A stretch of DNA of 27,311 nt from Halanaerobium sp041694515 (GTDB lineage Bacteria; Bacillota; Halanaerobiia; Halanaerobiales; Halanaerobiaceae), in contig JASMSZ010000138.1 in the NCBI GenBank assembly GCA_041694515.1, forward strand, positions 1-27,311, written 5' to 3'. This document shows, piece by piece, positions 1 to 6,790 of the stretch; position 1 is the stretch's first letter, and each line of letters begins with the position of its first letter. A model generated the notes under the pieces. It was given only the letters and a program-made list of their open reading frames with translations. It was not told the DNA's origin and did not search any database. Position numbers and translations under genes: made by a program.

Positions 1-1
1 G

Positions 2-1111
2 AGAAGACTTGGAAAAACTGGATTAGAAATTAGTCTGCTGGGATTTGGAGGTTTCCACTTAATAGAAATCCCGGCTGATCGGGCTGCTGATTTATTAAAT
101 ACTTATTTAGATCGTGGGGGGAATTATCTGGAAACAGCGGCTTCTTATGGTGCTGGAGAATCAGAAAAGAAAATCGGAGAAATAGTAAAACAGAGAAGAG
201 ATGAACTTATTCTGGCCAGCAAGACAGGGGTTAGAGATGCAGAAGGTGCTATGGAGGAAATAGATCGCAGTTTAAAAAATCTGCAGACAGATCATCTTGA
301 CATAATTTTTATGCATGGAGTTGGAGATAAGGCTGATCTGGAATCTATACTGGAATCTGGTGGTTCTCTGGAGGCTGCCAAAAAGGCTAAAGAAATGGGA
401 AAAGTAAAGCACATTGGAATTACCGGTCACGGCCAGCCTGATGTTTTAATTGAGGCTTTAAAAACAGGCGAATTTGAAGTAATGATGACTCATTTTAATT
501 ATTTTGATAACTTTAACTTTCCCAGATTAGAACAAGAACTGCTGCCTTTAGTTAAAGAAAAGAATATTGGTACACTCTGTATGAAACCTCTGGCTGATGG
601 ATTTTTGTGGCAGAATGTTGAAGATGCTTTTCGCTATGTCTTTTCGCTGCCGATAGATGCAGTTGTGACAGGGATGAATAGCAGAGAAATGCTCGAGATG
701 GATCTCAAACTGGTAGATGAATTTGAGCCAATGACTGCAGATGAGAAGGAAGAATTATTTAACAATGCAGAAGAATTAGGGGATTATATCTGTCGTCAGT
801 GCCAGAAATGTACAGTATCTAATCAAGATGGAGAAAACATAAAAGATGTATTTAGAATGGAAGGCTATTATGACCGCCAGATGTATGATGGAAGACCCAG
901 AAACCCTGCTGACTATGCTCTGCGAGACCGCCTGCGTTTCTGGTTTGGAGATAAAAAACTGGCAGAAGAGAGATATAAGAAACTGGAGATAAAAGCAGCA
1001 GATTTATTAAAAAAAGCAGCTGAGTTTAAATCCTGTAAATATGGTTTAAATATCAAGGATAAATTAGAAATTGTAGATTATAAACTGGGCGAAAGTGAGA
1101 TAATGAAATAA
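2..1111 (+). CDS. Aldo/keto reductase with C-terminal 4Fe-4S motif, 5' partial
   Basis: This is an NAD(P)H-type aldo/keto reductase whose frame is open from base 2, so the window edge cuts it. The first visible residues, RRLGKTGLEISLLGFGG, are the usual N-terminus of the family, so only a few residues are missing. An internal ATG at 251 has no claim to be the start because the conserved barrel begins upstream. Catalytic tetrad positions are recognisable: ETAASYG (the usual Asp is Glu here), the Lys of ASKTG and the His of FMHG. The C-terminal part carries CRQCQKC followed about 90 residues later by CKYGLNI, the four-cysteine pattern of the ferredoxin-like tail found in one subgroup. The substrate cannot be told. 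It converges on the DUF362 gene across a structured spacer. The family is clear and the role unknown. Confidence 0.88.
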   Translation, partial: RRLGKTGLEISLLGFGGFHLIEIPADRAADLLNTYLDRGGNYLETAASYGAGESEKKIGEIVKQRRDELILASKTGVRDAEGAMEEIDRSLKNLQTDHLDIIFMHGVGDKADLESILESGGSLEAAKKAKEMGKVKHIGITGHGQPDVLIEALKTGEFEVMMTHFNYFDNFNFPRLEQELLPLVKEKNIGTLCMKPLADGFLWQNVEDAFRYVFSLPIDAVVTGMNSREMLEMDLKLVDEFEPMTADEKEELFNNAEELGDYICRQCQKCTVSNQDGENIKDVFRMEGYYDRQMYDGRPRNPADYALRDRLRFWFGDKKLAEERYKKLEIKAADLLKKAAEFKSCKYGLNIKDKLEIVDYKLGESEIMK

Positions 1112-1121
1112 ATAAAAAAGC

Positions 1122-1215
1122 AAAAAAAGGTCAGGCTCCTGCGGCGATTTGTCTAATCGTGCTCTGGCAGCATTTAACGGCTGCCTGCAAAATCCACGGG
1201 TTCCTGCCCTTTTTT
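1122..1215. terminator. Branched bidirectional terminator-like element
   Basis: The spacer between two convergent genes is almost filled by one foldable element. Six A plus GG(t)CAGG at 1122-1134 pairs with CCTG(c)CC plus six T ending at 1215. Inside sit two hairpins: CGATT/AATCG (1145-1149 with 1155-1159) and GGCAGC/GCTGCC (1166-1171 with 1180-1185). The A-tract and T-tract flanks would end transcription from either side. It is larger and more branched than an ordinary terminator, so it may also be a dispersed repeat or a small RNA. Confidence 0.55.
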
Positions 1216-1223
1216 CTTACATT

Positions 1224-2327
1224 TTACAGAGAAATCAATTCATATTTTTTTGAGCCCATTCCGATTTCAGCAGCATAGTCAATCTGCCTTACTCCACCAT
1301 CAGTACTTGGATGAACTGCTTTAAACTTATTTTCTCCAGGCTTTAAATCTCGATCTTCGAGCATTCCTTTTGGTTCAGCCTGGTTAACCAGATCCAGGGA
1401 AGCCTGCTCCAGGGCAACCGGATCTTTAGAGGCTAAAATCCCGATATCATTTACAATTGGGCGGTCACTCCAGCCGGCACAGTCACAGTCAGGAGAAACA
1501 TTGGTAATAAAATTAATATAGATATTTTTTCTATCTTTAACAATACCATAAGTAAATTCTACCTGACGTTCTTCCATTCCCTCACTGGTGGATTCCCATT
1601 CCACAGCAATTGCATCTGTCGGACAGGTAACAACACATTCTCCACAGCCAATACAGATTTCATGATTGATAGTGCTTTCCTGGTCATTGATAGTAATGCA
1701 GTCTACCGGACAGTGTTTTACACACTGCATACATTTAATACATTCAGATTCGGTAATTTCAGGCAGAACAGCCGAGTGCATCATCTGCTTACCGGCTCTG
1801 CTGCCGAGGCCCATCCCAATATTTTTAAAAGTTCCGCCAAAACCAGCCAGTTCATGACCCTTAAAATGTGCCAGACTGATCAGAACATCAGCATCCAGTA
1901 TTTCCGAAGCAATACGAACTTTATCAAAATGTTTAAGATTAACTTCAACCTCAGTTGAGCCCTTACCTTTAAGACCATCGGCAATAATAATCGGTGCCTG
2001 GACGGTGGCATAGCCAAAGCCATTTGCTATAGCTGCATTTAAGTGGTCCACAGAATTGGAGCGCTGACCAGTATAAAGAGTGTTAGCATCAGTCAAAAAG
2101 GGCTTTCCCTTTAGCTTTTTCGAAATTTCAACTATCTTCCTTGCAAAAACCGGTCTGATAAAAGCGGTATTGCCCGGTTCACCAAAATGTTGTTTAACTG
2201 CTACAAAATCATCTTCTGCAATTAATTCGTGGAAGCCTGCCTGATAAAATAATTTTCCCAGTTTATTTACCAGACTTTCACTACCAGATGAAGCCTTCAT
2301 ATCTGCCATAAAAACTTTACTTGCCAT
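1224..2327 (-). CDS. DUF362 protein with two 4Fe-4S ferredoxin motifs
   Basis: This 367-residue protein has a DUF362 domain (about residues 30-185 and again after 255) interrupted by a bacterial two-cluster ferredoxin module. The cluster motifs are CIKCMQCVKHCPVDC and CIGCGECVVTCPTDA, each with a complete CxxCxxCxxxC pattern, so two 4Fe-4S clusters are expected. The segment HFKGHELAGFGGTFKNIGMG is typical of the family. There is no signal peptide, so it should be cytoplasmic. The start is well fixed by GGGGAG a few bases upstream. DUF362 proteins are common in anaerobes; their reaction is not established, and a redox or iron-sulfur role is only inference. It is transcribed alone from its own promoter. 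Confidence 0.9.
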   Translation of the reverse strand: MASKVFMADMKASSGSESLVNKLGKLFYQAGFHELIAEDDFVAVKQHFGEPGNTAFIRPVFARKIVEISKKLKGKPFLTDANTLYTGQRSNSVDHLNAAIANGFGYATVQAPIIIADGLKGKGSTEVEVNLKHFDKVRIASEILDADVLISLAHFKGHELAGFGGTFKNIGMGLGSRAGKQMMHSAVLPEITESECIKCMQCVKHCPVDCITINDQESTINHEICIGCGECVVTCPTDAIAVEWESTSEGMEERQVEFTYGIVKDRKNIYINFITNVSPDCDCAGWSDRPIVNDIGILASKDPVALEQASLDLVNQAEPKGMLEDRDLKPGENKFKAVHPSTDGGVRQIDYAAEIGMGSKKYELISL

Positions 2328-2380
2328 ATTAATCTCCCCTTTTTTAATTTACTAAATTAAAGTTTAAAAGTCCAGTTTTA

Positions 2381-2409
2381 ATTATATGTTATTTTTTAGA
2401 TTATGACAA
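2381..2409 (-). promoter_or_regulatory. Sigma-A type promoter of the DUF362 gene
   Basis: Read on the minus strand, TTGTCA (2404-2409) and TATAAT (2381-2386) are separated by 17 bases, about 50 bases before the start codon. The spacing and a perfect -10 make it convincing. Confidence 0.7.
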
Positions 2410-2434
2410 ATCACTCAGGTTTTTCGACAAAAAA

Positions 2435-2470
2435 CGACAGGTGCCCGGTACGCAGATATAAATAGACATG
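2435..2470 (-). repeat. RAYT-associated-like repeat, copy D
   Basis: On the minus strand this reads TATTTATATC then TGCGTACCGGGCACCTGTCG. It matches the copies at 8071-8113 and 13851-13902 (consensus roughly nnnTTTATGT units followed by CACGCACCGGGnACCTGTCG). It lies just upstream of the DUF362 promoter and abuts a strong hairpin at 2465-2530. Only the copy beside the transposase gene has the transposase as neighbour, so assignment as its substrate is inference. Confidence 0.55.
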
Positions 2471-2530
2471 GAAATAGCCCGGTAGGTTGGGGGTCCTCCG
2501 GGCCTTTCACAGGGGAAATTCTTCTATGTC
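2465..2530. other. Strong intergenic hairpin of unknown role
   Basis: An outer helix GACAT(G)GAAA / TTCTTC(T)ATGTC-type pairing encloses a GC-rich inner hairpin: GCCCGG (2477-2482) with CCGGGC (2498-2503), extended by AGG/CCT around a G-rich loop. This stands out in AT-rich surroundings. I compared it by eye with common riboswitch classes and found no match. It lies 3' of cysK and 5' of the DUF362 promoter and has no adjacent T-run, so it is not a standard terminator. Confidence 0.45.
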
Positions 2531-2579
2531 AAATTATCGGGGTAAACTTTATTAAAAATAGATAAAATTGGATAAATTT

Positions 2580-2598
2580 GGCTGCGCAAACGGCAGCT
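2580..2598 (-). terminator. Weak hairpin just after cysK
   Basis: GCTGC (2581-2585) pairs with GCAGC (2593-2597) five bases beyond the cysK stop. On the minus strand it is followed by AAATTTATCC, not by a proper T-run, so termination would be inefficient. Confidence 0.3.
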
Positions 2599-2603
2599 GC
2601 ACT

Positions 2604-3515
2604 TTAACCAAAGACTCCGGTTGATAGGTAACGCTCACCTGTATCAGGTGCAATTACTACAATTCGTTTATCTTTGCCTACTTCTTCAGCTAATCTGAGA
2701 GCGGCAGCAACTGCAGCTCCGGTTGAAATACCGGCAAAGATACCTTCTTCTGCTGCTAAGCTTTTAGCAGCTGCAAAAGCTTCGTCATTTTTTATTTTTT
2801 CCACTCGATCTATAATTTCGGTATTTAAAACCTCAGGTATAAATCCAGCTCCAATTCCCTGAATCTTATGTGGTCCAGGTTCACCACCGGAGATAACAGC
2901 TGAGTTTTCAGGCTCTACTGCCACTACCTTAAGATTGTTAATTCTTTTTTTAAGTTCCTCACCGGCTCCAGTAATTGTACCACCGGTTCCAACACCTGCT
3001 ACAAAATAATCGATTTTACCCTGAGTTTCAGTAATTATTTCTTTAGCAGTAGTTTGGCGGTGAATATCCGGATTGGCAGGATTGGTAAACTGAGAAGGAA
3101 TAAATCCACCTCTCTCAGCAGCAATTTCCTCTGCTTTAGAGATTGCGCCTTTCATACCCTCAGAAGCTGGTGTCAAAATTAATTCTGCACCATAGGCTTT
3201 AAGCATCTGCCTTCTTTCCTGACTCATGGATTCGGGCATAGTTAAAACAACCTCATAACCTTTAGCTGCTCCCACCATTGCAATTCCGATTCCAGTATTA
3301 CCGCTGGTCGGTTCAACTAAAACTCCACCCGGCTTAATTTTGCCAGCTTTTTCAGCTTTGCTGATCATATTAAAAGCAATTCTGTCTTTTACGCTGCCCC
3401 CGGGATTGAAACTTTCAAGTTTAAGTACCACCTCAGCAGAATTATCATTTACTAAATTATTCAGTCGAACCAAAGGTGTATTTCCTATCATTTCAGTTAC
3501 ATTATTAAAAATCAT
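2604..3515 (-). CDS. cysK: Cysteine synthase (O-acetylserine sulfhydrylase)
   Basis: This 303-residue PLP enzyme makes cysteine from O-acetylserine and sulfide in the cytoplasm. The N-terminal MIGNTPLVRL block, the PLP lysine in PGGSVKDR (K43), the substrate loop TSGNTGIG and the phosphate-binding GTGGTITG loop are all present, and the length is normal for CysK. The frame is open further upstream to an ATG at 3566, but GGGGAGG sits just before the ATG at 3515, and the conserved protein begins there, so I choose 3515. Cysteine made here could feed the glutamate-cysteine ligase encoded at 6.8-8.05 kb; that link is inference. A consensus promoter precedes it, and I see no T-box or S-box leader. 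CysM is the only serious alternative. Confidence 0.95.
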   Translation of the reverse strand: MIFNNVTEMIGNTPLVRLNNLVNDNSAEVVLKLESFNPGGSVKDRIAFNMISKAEKAGKIKPGGVLVEPTSGNTGIGIAMVGAAKGYEVVLTMPESMSQERRQMLKAYGAELILTPASEGMKGAISKAEEIAAERGGFIPSQFTNPANPDIHRQTTAKEIITETQGKIDYFVAGVGTGGTITGAGEELKKRINNLKVVAVEPENSAVISGGEPGPHKIQGIGAGFIPEVLNTEIIDRVEKIKNDEAFAAAKSLAAEEGIFAGISTGAAVAAALRLAEEVGKDKRIVVIAPDTGERYLSTGVFG

Positions 3516-3581
3516 AAAATTACCTCCCCAGATCATTTTTAGGTTAAATCTTTTAAAGTTGAGCACTTTACTTTGGTTTAT

Positions 3582-3610
3582 ATTATAATACAGTATTTAG
3601 AGGCTGTCAA
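3582..3610 (-). promoter_or_regulatory. Consensus sigma-A promoter of cysK
   Basis: On the minus strand TTGACA (3605-3610) and TATAAT (3582-3587) are both perfect and 17 bases apart. Transcription would begin near 3575, giving a leader of about 60 bases and confirming that the ATG at 3515 is the start. Confidence 0.85.
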
Positions 3611-3671
3611 CTATATCATAAAAAACGAATATAACAATTGAGCCAGTCAAAAATAATCAGCAGTCATAATT

Positions 3672-3699
3672 TTGACATTTTTTTCAAAAAAGGTATAAT
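3672..3699 (+). promoter_or_regulatory. Sigma-A promoter of the holin-family gene
   Basis: TTGACA (3672-3677) and TATAAT (3694-3699) are perfect hexamers with a 16-base spacer. They leave a leader of about 110 bases before the start at 3818, in which I see no clear fold. The promoter is divergent from that of cysK. Confidence 0.8.
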
Positions 3700-3817
3700 G
3701 TAATTATCAGAGAAGTAAATAATAGTGGGATAAAGGCTAAAATGAAATGAAAACTAAATGGATAATTAAAATAATGATAGCTTATATCTGGCAAAATTTC
3801 AAAAGGAGGAATTTATA

Positions 3818-4159
3818 ATGTCTCATTTTTTCGCAAAAGTAGTTTCAACAATGGTAGCTCTCTTAGTGGCTGCTTATTTACTGCCGGGAATTACCGTGAC
3901 CGGAATCTGGGCTGGATTTTTTGCAGCAGTGGTTTTAGGTTTTGTTAATGGATTTATCAGACCGATTTTTACAATCTTAACTATTCCATTTACAATCTTA
4001 ACTTTTGGTTTATTTTTACTGGTGATTAACGCAATTATGCTGGCTTTAACTTCTGTTTTAGTTCCCGGTTTTGCAGTCAGCGGCTTTTTTTCGGCTTTAA
4101 TTGCCTCGATAATTGTTAGTTTTGTCTCCAGTATTTTGCACAGCATGTTTGAAGAATAA
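3818..4159 (+). CDS. Phage holin family 4 (YvlD-like) membrane protein
   Basis: This is a 113-residue, very hydrophobic protein with about four membrane segments (roughly residues 7-24, 30-48, 55-80 and 85-108). The pattern YLLPGITVTG, then GFVNGFIRPIF and LTIPFTILTFGLF, is characteristic of the PF04020 family, whose members occur as chromosomal genes such as Bacillus yvlD and are not reliable signs of prophage. No phage gene is nearby. AGGAGG lies 8 bases before the ATG. It is followed 37 bases later by the secreted repeat protein gene, so the two may be cotranscribed. In Bacillus, relatives belong to envelope-stress operons; whether that holds here is unknown. Confidence 0.85.
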   Translation: MSHFFAKVVSTMVALLVAAYLLPGITVTGIWAGFFAAVVLGFVNGFIRPIFTILTIPFTILTFGLFLLVINAIMLALTSVLVPGFAVSGFFSALIASIIVSFVSSILHSMFEE

Positions 4160-4196
4160 GATTTTTAGACTTTGTCTTTTATGATGGGAGGAGAAA

Positions 4197-4829
4197 ATGA
4201 AAAATTATTTAATTACTTTTAGCCTGCTGTTTTTAATAGCAGTTGTGTTGAGTCCATCTGTTCTGGCTGATCAGATTGAACTTCAAAATGGTCAGCGCCT
4301 GAGGGGAGATGTGCAAAATTCAAGTTTAACTCTGCAGACTTCTTATGCCAAATTAAATCTTCAGAGCCAGTATATCAATAAAATAGATAGAGCCAATGGA
4401 AGTTTTGTTGTCAGAGCCTCAGCAAATAATAGATTTAGCGGACAACTGCTTTCGGATATTATTTTTCTGGCTGATGGAGGAGAGCGAAGCTTTTCTGCTT
4501 CGGAAATTAAAAGTGTTGACTTTTCTAATAGTAATGTGTTTAATGACAATACCCAGATTTCTGTAAGTTTAAGGAATGGAGATTTTTTCTCTGCCAGTAC
4601 TGTAGAAAATTCTATTAGTATTAATACCTCTCTGGGGAGTTTAAATATTAGTTATAACAATTTAAGTTCTATTGAATATCAGGGTGGAGAGGATATTTAT
4701 TTAATCAGGCGAAATAATGCTTCAGATATTGAGGCAAATCTAAGTGGGAAAAAAATAATTGTCTGGCCGGCTGCCGCCGAGATTGTAGAACTTGAATTTG
4801 TATATGTTAGTGAGATTAATTTTGAGTAA
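4197..4829 (+). CDS. Secreted protein with four degenerate ~40-residue repeats
   Basis: I do not recognise a named family. The 210-residue product starts with a classical signal peptide (MKNYLITF, hydrophobic core, cleavage after VLA at about residue 24). The mature part looks like four tandem beta-rich units of about 40 residues, each beginning with a strand and a turn such as IELQNGQRLRGD, RFSGQLLSD, SVSLRNGDFFSAS and YLIRRNNASDIEA, and ending with an Ile-rich strand such as INKID, IKSVDFS, LSSIEY and VSEINFE. It is rich in Asn, Ser and Leu and has no cysteine. GGGAGGAG precedes the ATG. It is probably in one transcript with the membrane protein upstream. A periplasmic or surface structural role is a guess. 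Confidence 0.8.
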   Translation: MKNYLITFSLLFLIAVVLSPSVLADQIELQNGQRLRGDVQNSSLTLQTSYAKLNLQSQYINKIDRANGSFVVRASANNRFSGQLLSDIIFLADGGERSFSASEIKSVDFSNSNVFNDNTQISVSLRNGDFFSASTVENSISINTSLGSLNISYNNLSSIEYQGGEDIYLIRRNNASDIEANLSGKKIIVWPAAAEIVELEFVYVSEINFE

Positions 4830-4865
4830 TATACACAATCTTGTCGGAGTTTGACTCCTGCAATA

Positions 4866-4895
4866 TTGCAATTATGATAATACAATAAATATGAT
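4866..4895 (+). promoter_or_regulatory. Possible promoter of the Wzz-type gene
   Basis: TTGCAA (4866-4871) and TATGAT (4890-4895) are 18 bases apart, shortly before the RBS at 4910-4914. A small GGAGT/ACTCC hairpin lies just upstream at about 4846-4858 but has no T-run. Confidence 0.35.
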
Positions 4896-4921
4896 AATTT
4901 ATTTAAAATGGAGGTATTTTT

Positions 4922-6664
4922 ATGGAGAATGAACATCAGCCAAATCATTATGATGAATACGAAATTGATCTAAGGGAATATATAATGCTGTTGTGGGATA
5001 ATAAGTTTTTTATTGCTGGATTAGTAATCTTAGCTATTCTAATTGCTTTTGTGTATAGCACATTTATGATTGAACCAGTTTATCAGGCCAAGTCAACTTT
5101 ATTGATTTTAACTCCACGTTATACAACTTCCCTGGAGGTAGAATCTTTTTCTATAGATACATACAGAAATTTGGCTACTACTGATTCGCTGAAACAAAAA
5201 ATTATAAATGATTTAGATTTGAGAAACGAAAATGGTGAAAGATATAGTGCTGATGAACTAGATAATATGATGAGTATCGAAATTCTGGCCTCAGAAGAAA
5301 GTGATAATGGGGATGCACCACTAATAGAACTAAGAGTTAAAAATAAAGAACCAGGATTAGCAGCAGATATAGCTAACGCCTGGGCAGAAAACTTTATATC
5401 GGATAGTAAGGAAATAAGACAAAATGAGGTACGAGAAGTTGCTACAGTTATTCAGGAACAATTTAAAGATACTGAAGAAAAACTGAACAATCTTAAGTCA
5501 GATCTTTTAACATTTAATAAAAAAAATAGACTTGGATTATTGAGGCAGCGTTTAAACAACAAAGTAAATTCACTAAACGAGAATAATAAAAATATAATTA
5601 ATTTAGAAAACAAACTTGGTTCTAGAAATTCTCAATATGAAAATGTAATTGAACAGTTGGATCGTATGGAAGAAAATGGGATTTGGATTGGAGAGTTAAA
5701 TAATGAGGATTACAAAGATAATAATTATGACTTGCTAAAGATTAAAGAGCGCTATGTTAATTATCAGCAGCAATTGAAAACTTTTAATCAAGAATATGAT
5801 TTAACTCTTTTACAGAAAAAAATAGAATCTACAAGAAGGAATATAATTAAATATAGGAATAAAATTTCAGAGTTTGAAAATAATTTAATTAATCTTAAAG
5901 AAGAAAACAAGGAACTATCTAAATTAGTTGAAGAAGAAAATGACAGATGGATAGTTAATAGAAGTATTGATAATAATACTTTATGGAATAATCTTTTATC
6001 TGAGTCGGAAATCAATGTATTGAAAAAATTAAAACTTGAGAGTGAAATGGTTAATCCAATTTATAAAAAAGCAAAAACTAATTTAACAGATAATATTATA
6101 GTTACTGAGAAAATACCAATTTTAATTGACTATTATAATACTCAGATTACAAATGAACAATCTAAGCTTGAAACTTTAAATAAAAAATATTATTCTTTAA
6201 AATTAGAAAAGGATAATATTAATAATAGCTTATCTCTTTATCGTGATTCTTATAATGATTATGCTCAGAAATATAAAGAATTAATAAATAAAAAAGTTGA
6301 TTTAGAATTGGAAATTGAAGGAATAGAAATGGAGCTTGCTTATTATAGAAATAATGTAAATAAACTAACTTCTGAAATAAAAGAAATGCAGAATCAATTA
6401 TGGGAAGGTGAGAATAAAAAATCTTTACTGGATCAGCAGATTGATGATGTTCAAAAGACTTATAATTCTTTAGCATCCAGAGTTGAAGAAGCAAGAATTA
6501 CTGAGGCACAGAGAACAAGTGATGTTAAATTCTATGCTGAGGCGATTACACCTTCAAGTCCCTTAGACAACAATAAAATACTTAATATGGCTATTGCAGC
6601 AGTTTTAGCCTTAATGCTGGCAGTATTTATAGTCTTTTTTAAAGAGTTTATGAAAGAAGAATAA
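4922..6664 (+). CDS. Wzz/GumC-type polysaccharide chain-length protein
   Basis: This 580-residue protein has the polysaccharide co-polymerase layout: a short cytoplasmic N-terminus with EIDLREYIMLLWDNK, a first membrane segment (about residues 30-48), a Wzz domain (VYQAKSTLLILTP), a very long coiled coil (about residues 160-540), the proline motif TPSSPLD and a second membrane segment (about 553-573). It has no C-terminal tyrosine-kinase domain. Such proteins set the length of surface polysaccharides. No polymerase, flippase or kinase gene is adjacent, so it is an orphan here; Ugd, which supplies UDP-glucuronate, is 1.7 kb downstream. GGAGG precedes the ATG. The coiled-coil region is markedly more AT-rich than the neighbours. 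A long-coil outlier of the family is possible. Confidence 0.85.
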   Translation: MENEHQPNHYDEYEIDLREYIMLLWDNKFFIAGLVILAILIAFVYSTFMIEPVYQAKSTLLILTPRYTTSLEVESFSIDTYRNLATTDSLKQKIINDLDLRNENGERYSADELDNMMSIEILASEESDNGDAPLIELRVKNKEPGLAADIANAWAENFISDSKEIRQNEVREVATVIQEQFKDTEEKLNNLKSDLLTFNKKNRLGLLRQRLNNKVNSLNENNKNIINLENKLGSRNSQYENVIEQLDRMEENGIWIGELNNEDYKDNNYDLLKIKERYVNYQQQLKTFNQEYDLTLLQKKIESTRRNIIKYRNKISEFENNLINLKEENKELSKLVEEENDRWIVNRSIDNNTLWNNLLSESEINVLKKLKLESEMVNPIYKKAKTNLTDNIIVTEKIPILIDYYNTQITNEQSKLETLNKKYYSLKLEKDNINNSLSLYRDSYNDYAQKYKELINKKVDLELEIEGIEMELAYYRNNVNKLTSEIKEMQNQLWEGENKKSLLDQQIDDVQKTYNSLASRVEEARITEAQRTSDVKFYAEAITPSSPLDNNKILNMAIAAVLALMLAVFIVFFKEFMKEE

Positions 6665-6713
6665 TTAAAGATATTGTTTCTTTTGCAAATGTTATAAAAA
6701 CCTAATAGCAATT

Positions 6714-6787
6714 AAAAACCCCGGCTGATTTCAAAAGAACTGGTCCAGATCTAGAAACTGGATCAGCTGAAACTGCCGGGGTTAAAT
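6714..6787. terminator. Long hairpin terminator between convergent genes
   Basis: AACCCCGGC (6717-6725) pairs with GCCGGGGTT (6775-6783). Inside, TTTCA/TGAAA and then CTGGTCCAG/CTGGATCAG continue the helix. On the minus strand the stem is followed by TTTTTAATT, so it should end the glutamate-cysteine ligase transcript; on the plus strand the T-run is poor. Confidence 0.7.
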
Positions 6788-6790
6788 TAT

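Noticed and set aside
2435..2530. Riboswitch controlling cysK or the DUF362 gene
   Set aside because: It lies downstream of cysK and upstream of the visible DUF362 promoter, and matches no aptamer consensus I know, so no riboswitch is called.
3818..4159. Prophage holin
   Set aside because: PF04020 members are ordinary chromosomal membrane proteins, and there is no endolysin or other phage gene nearby.
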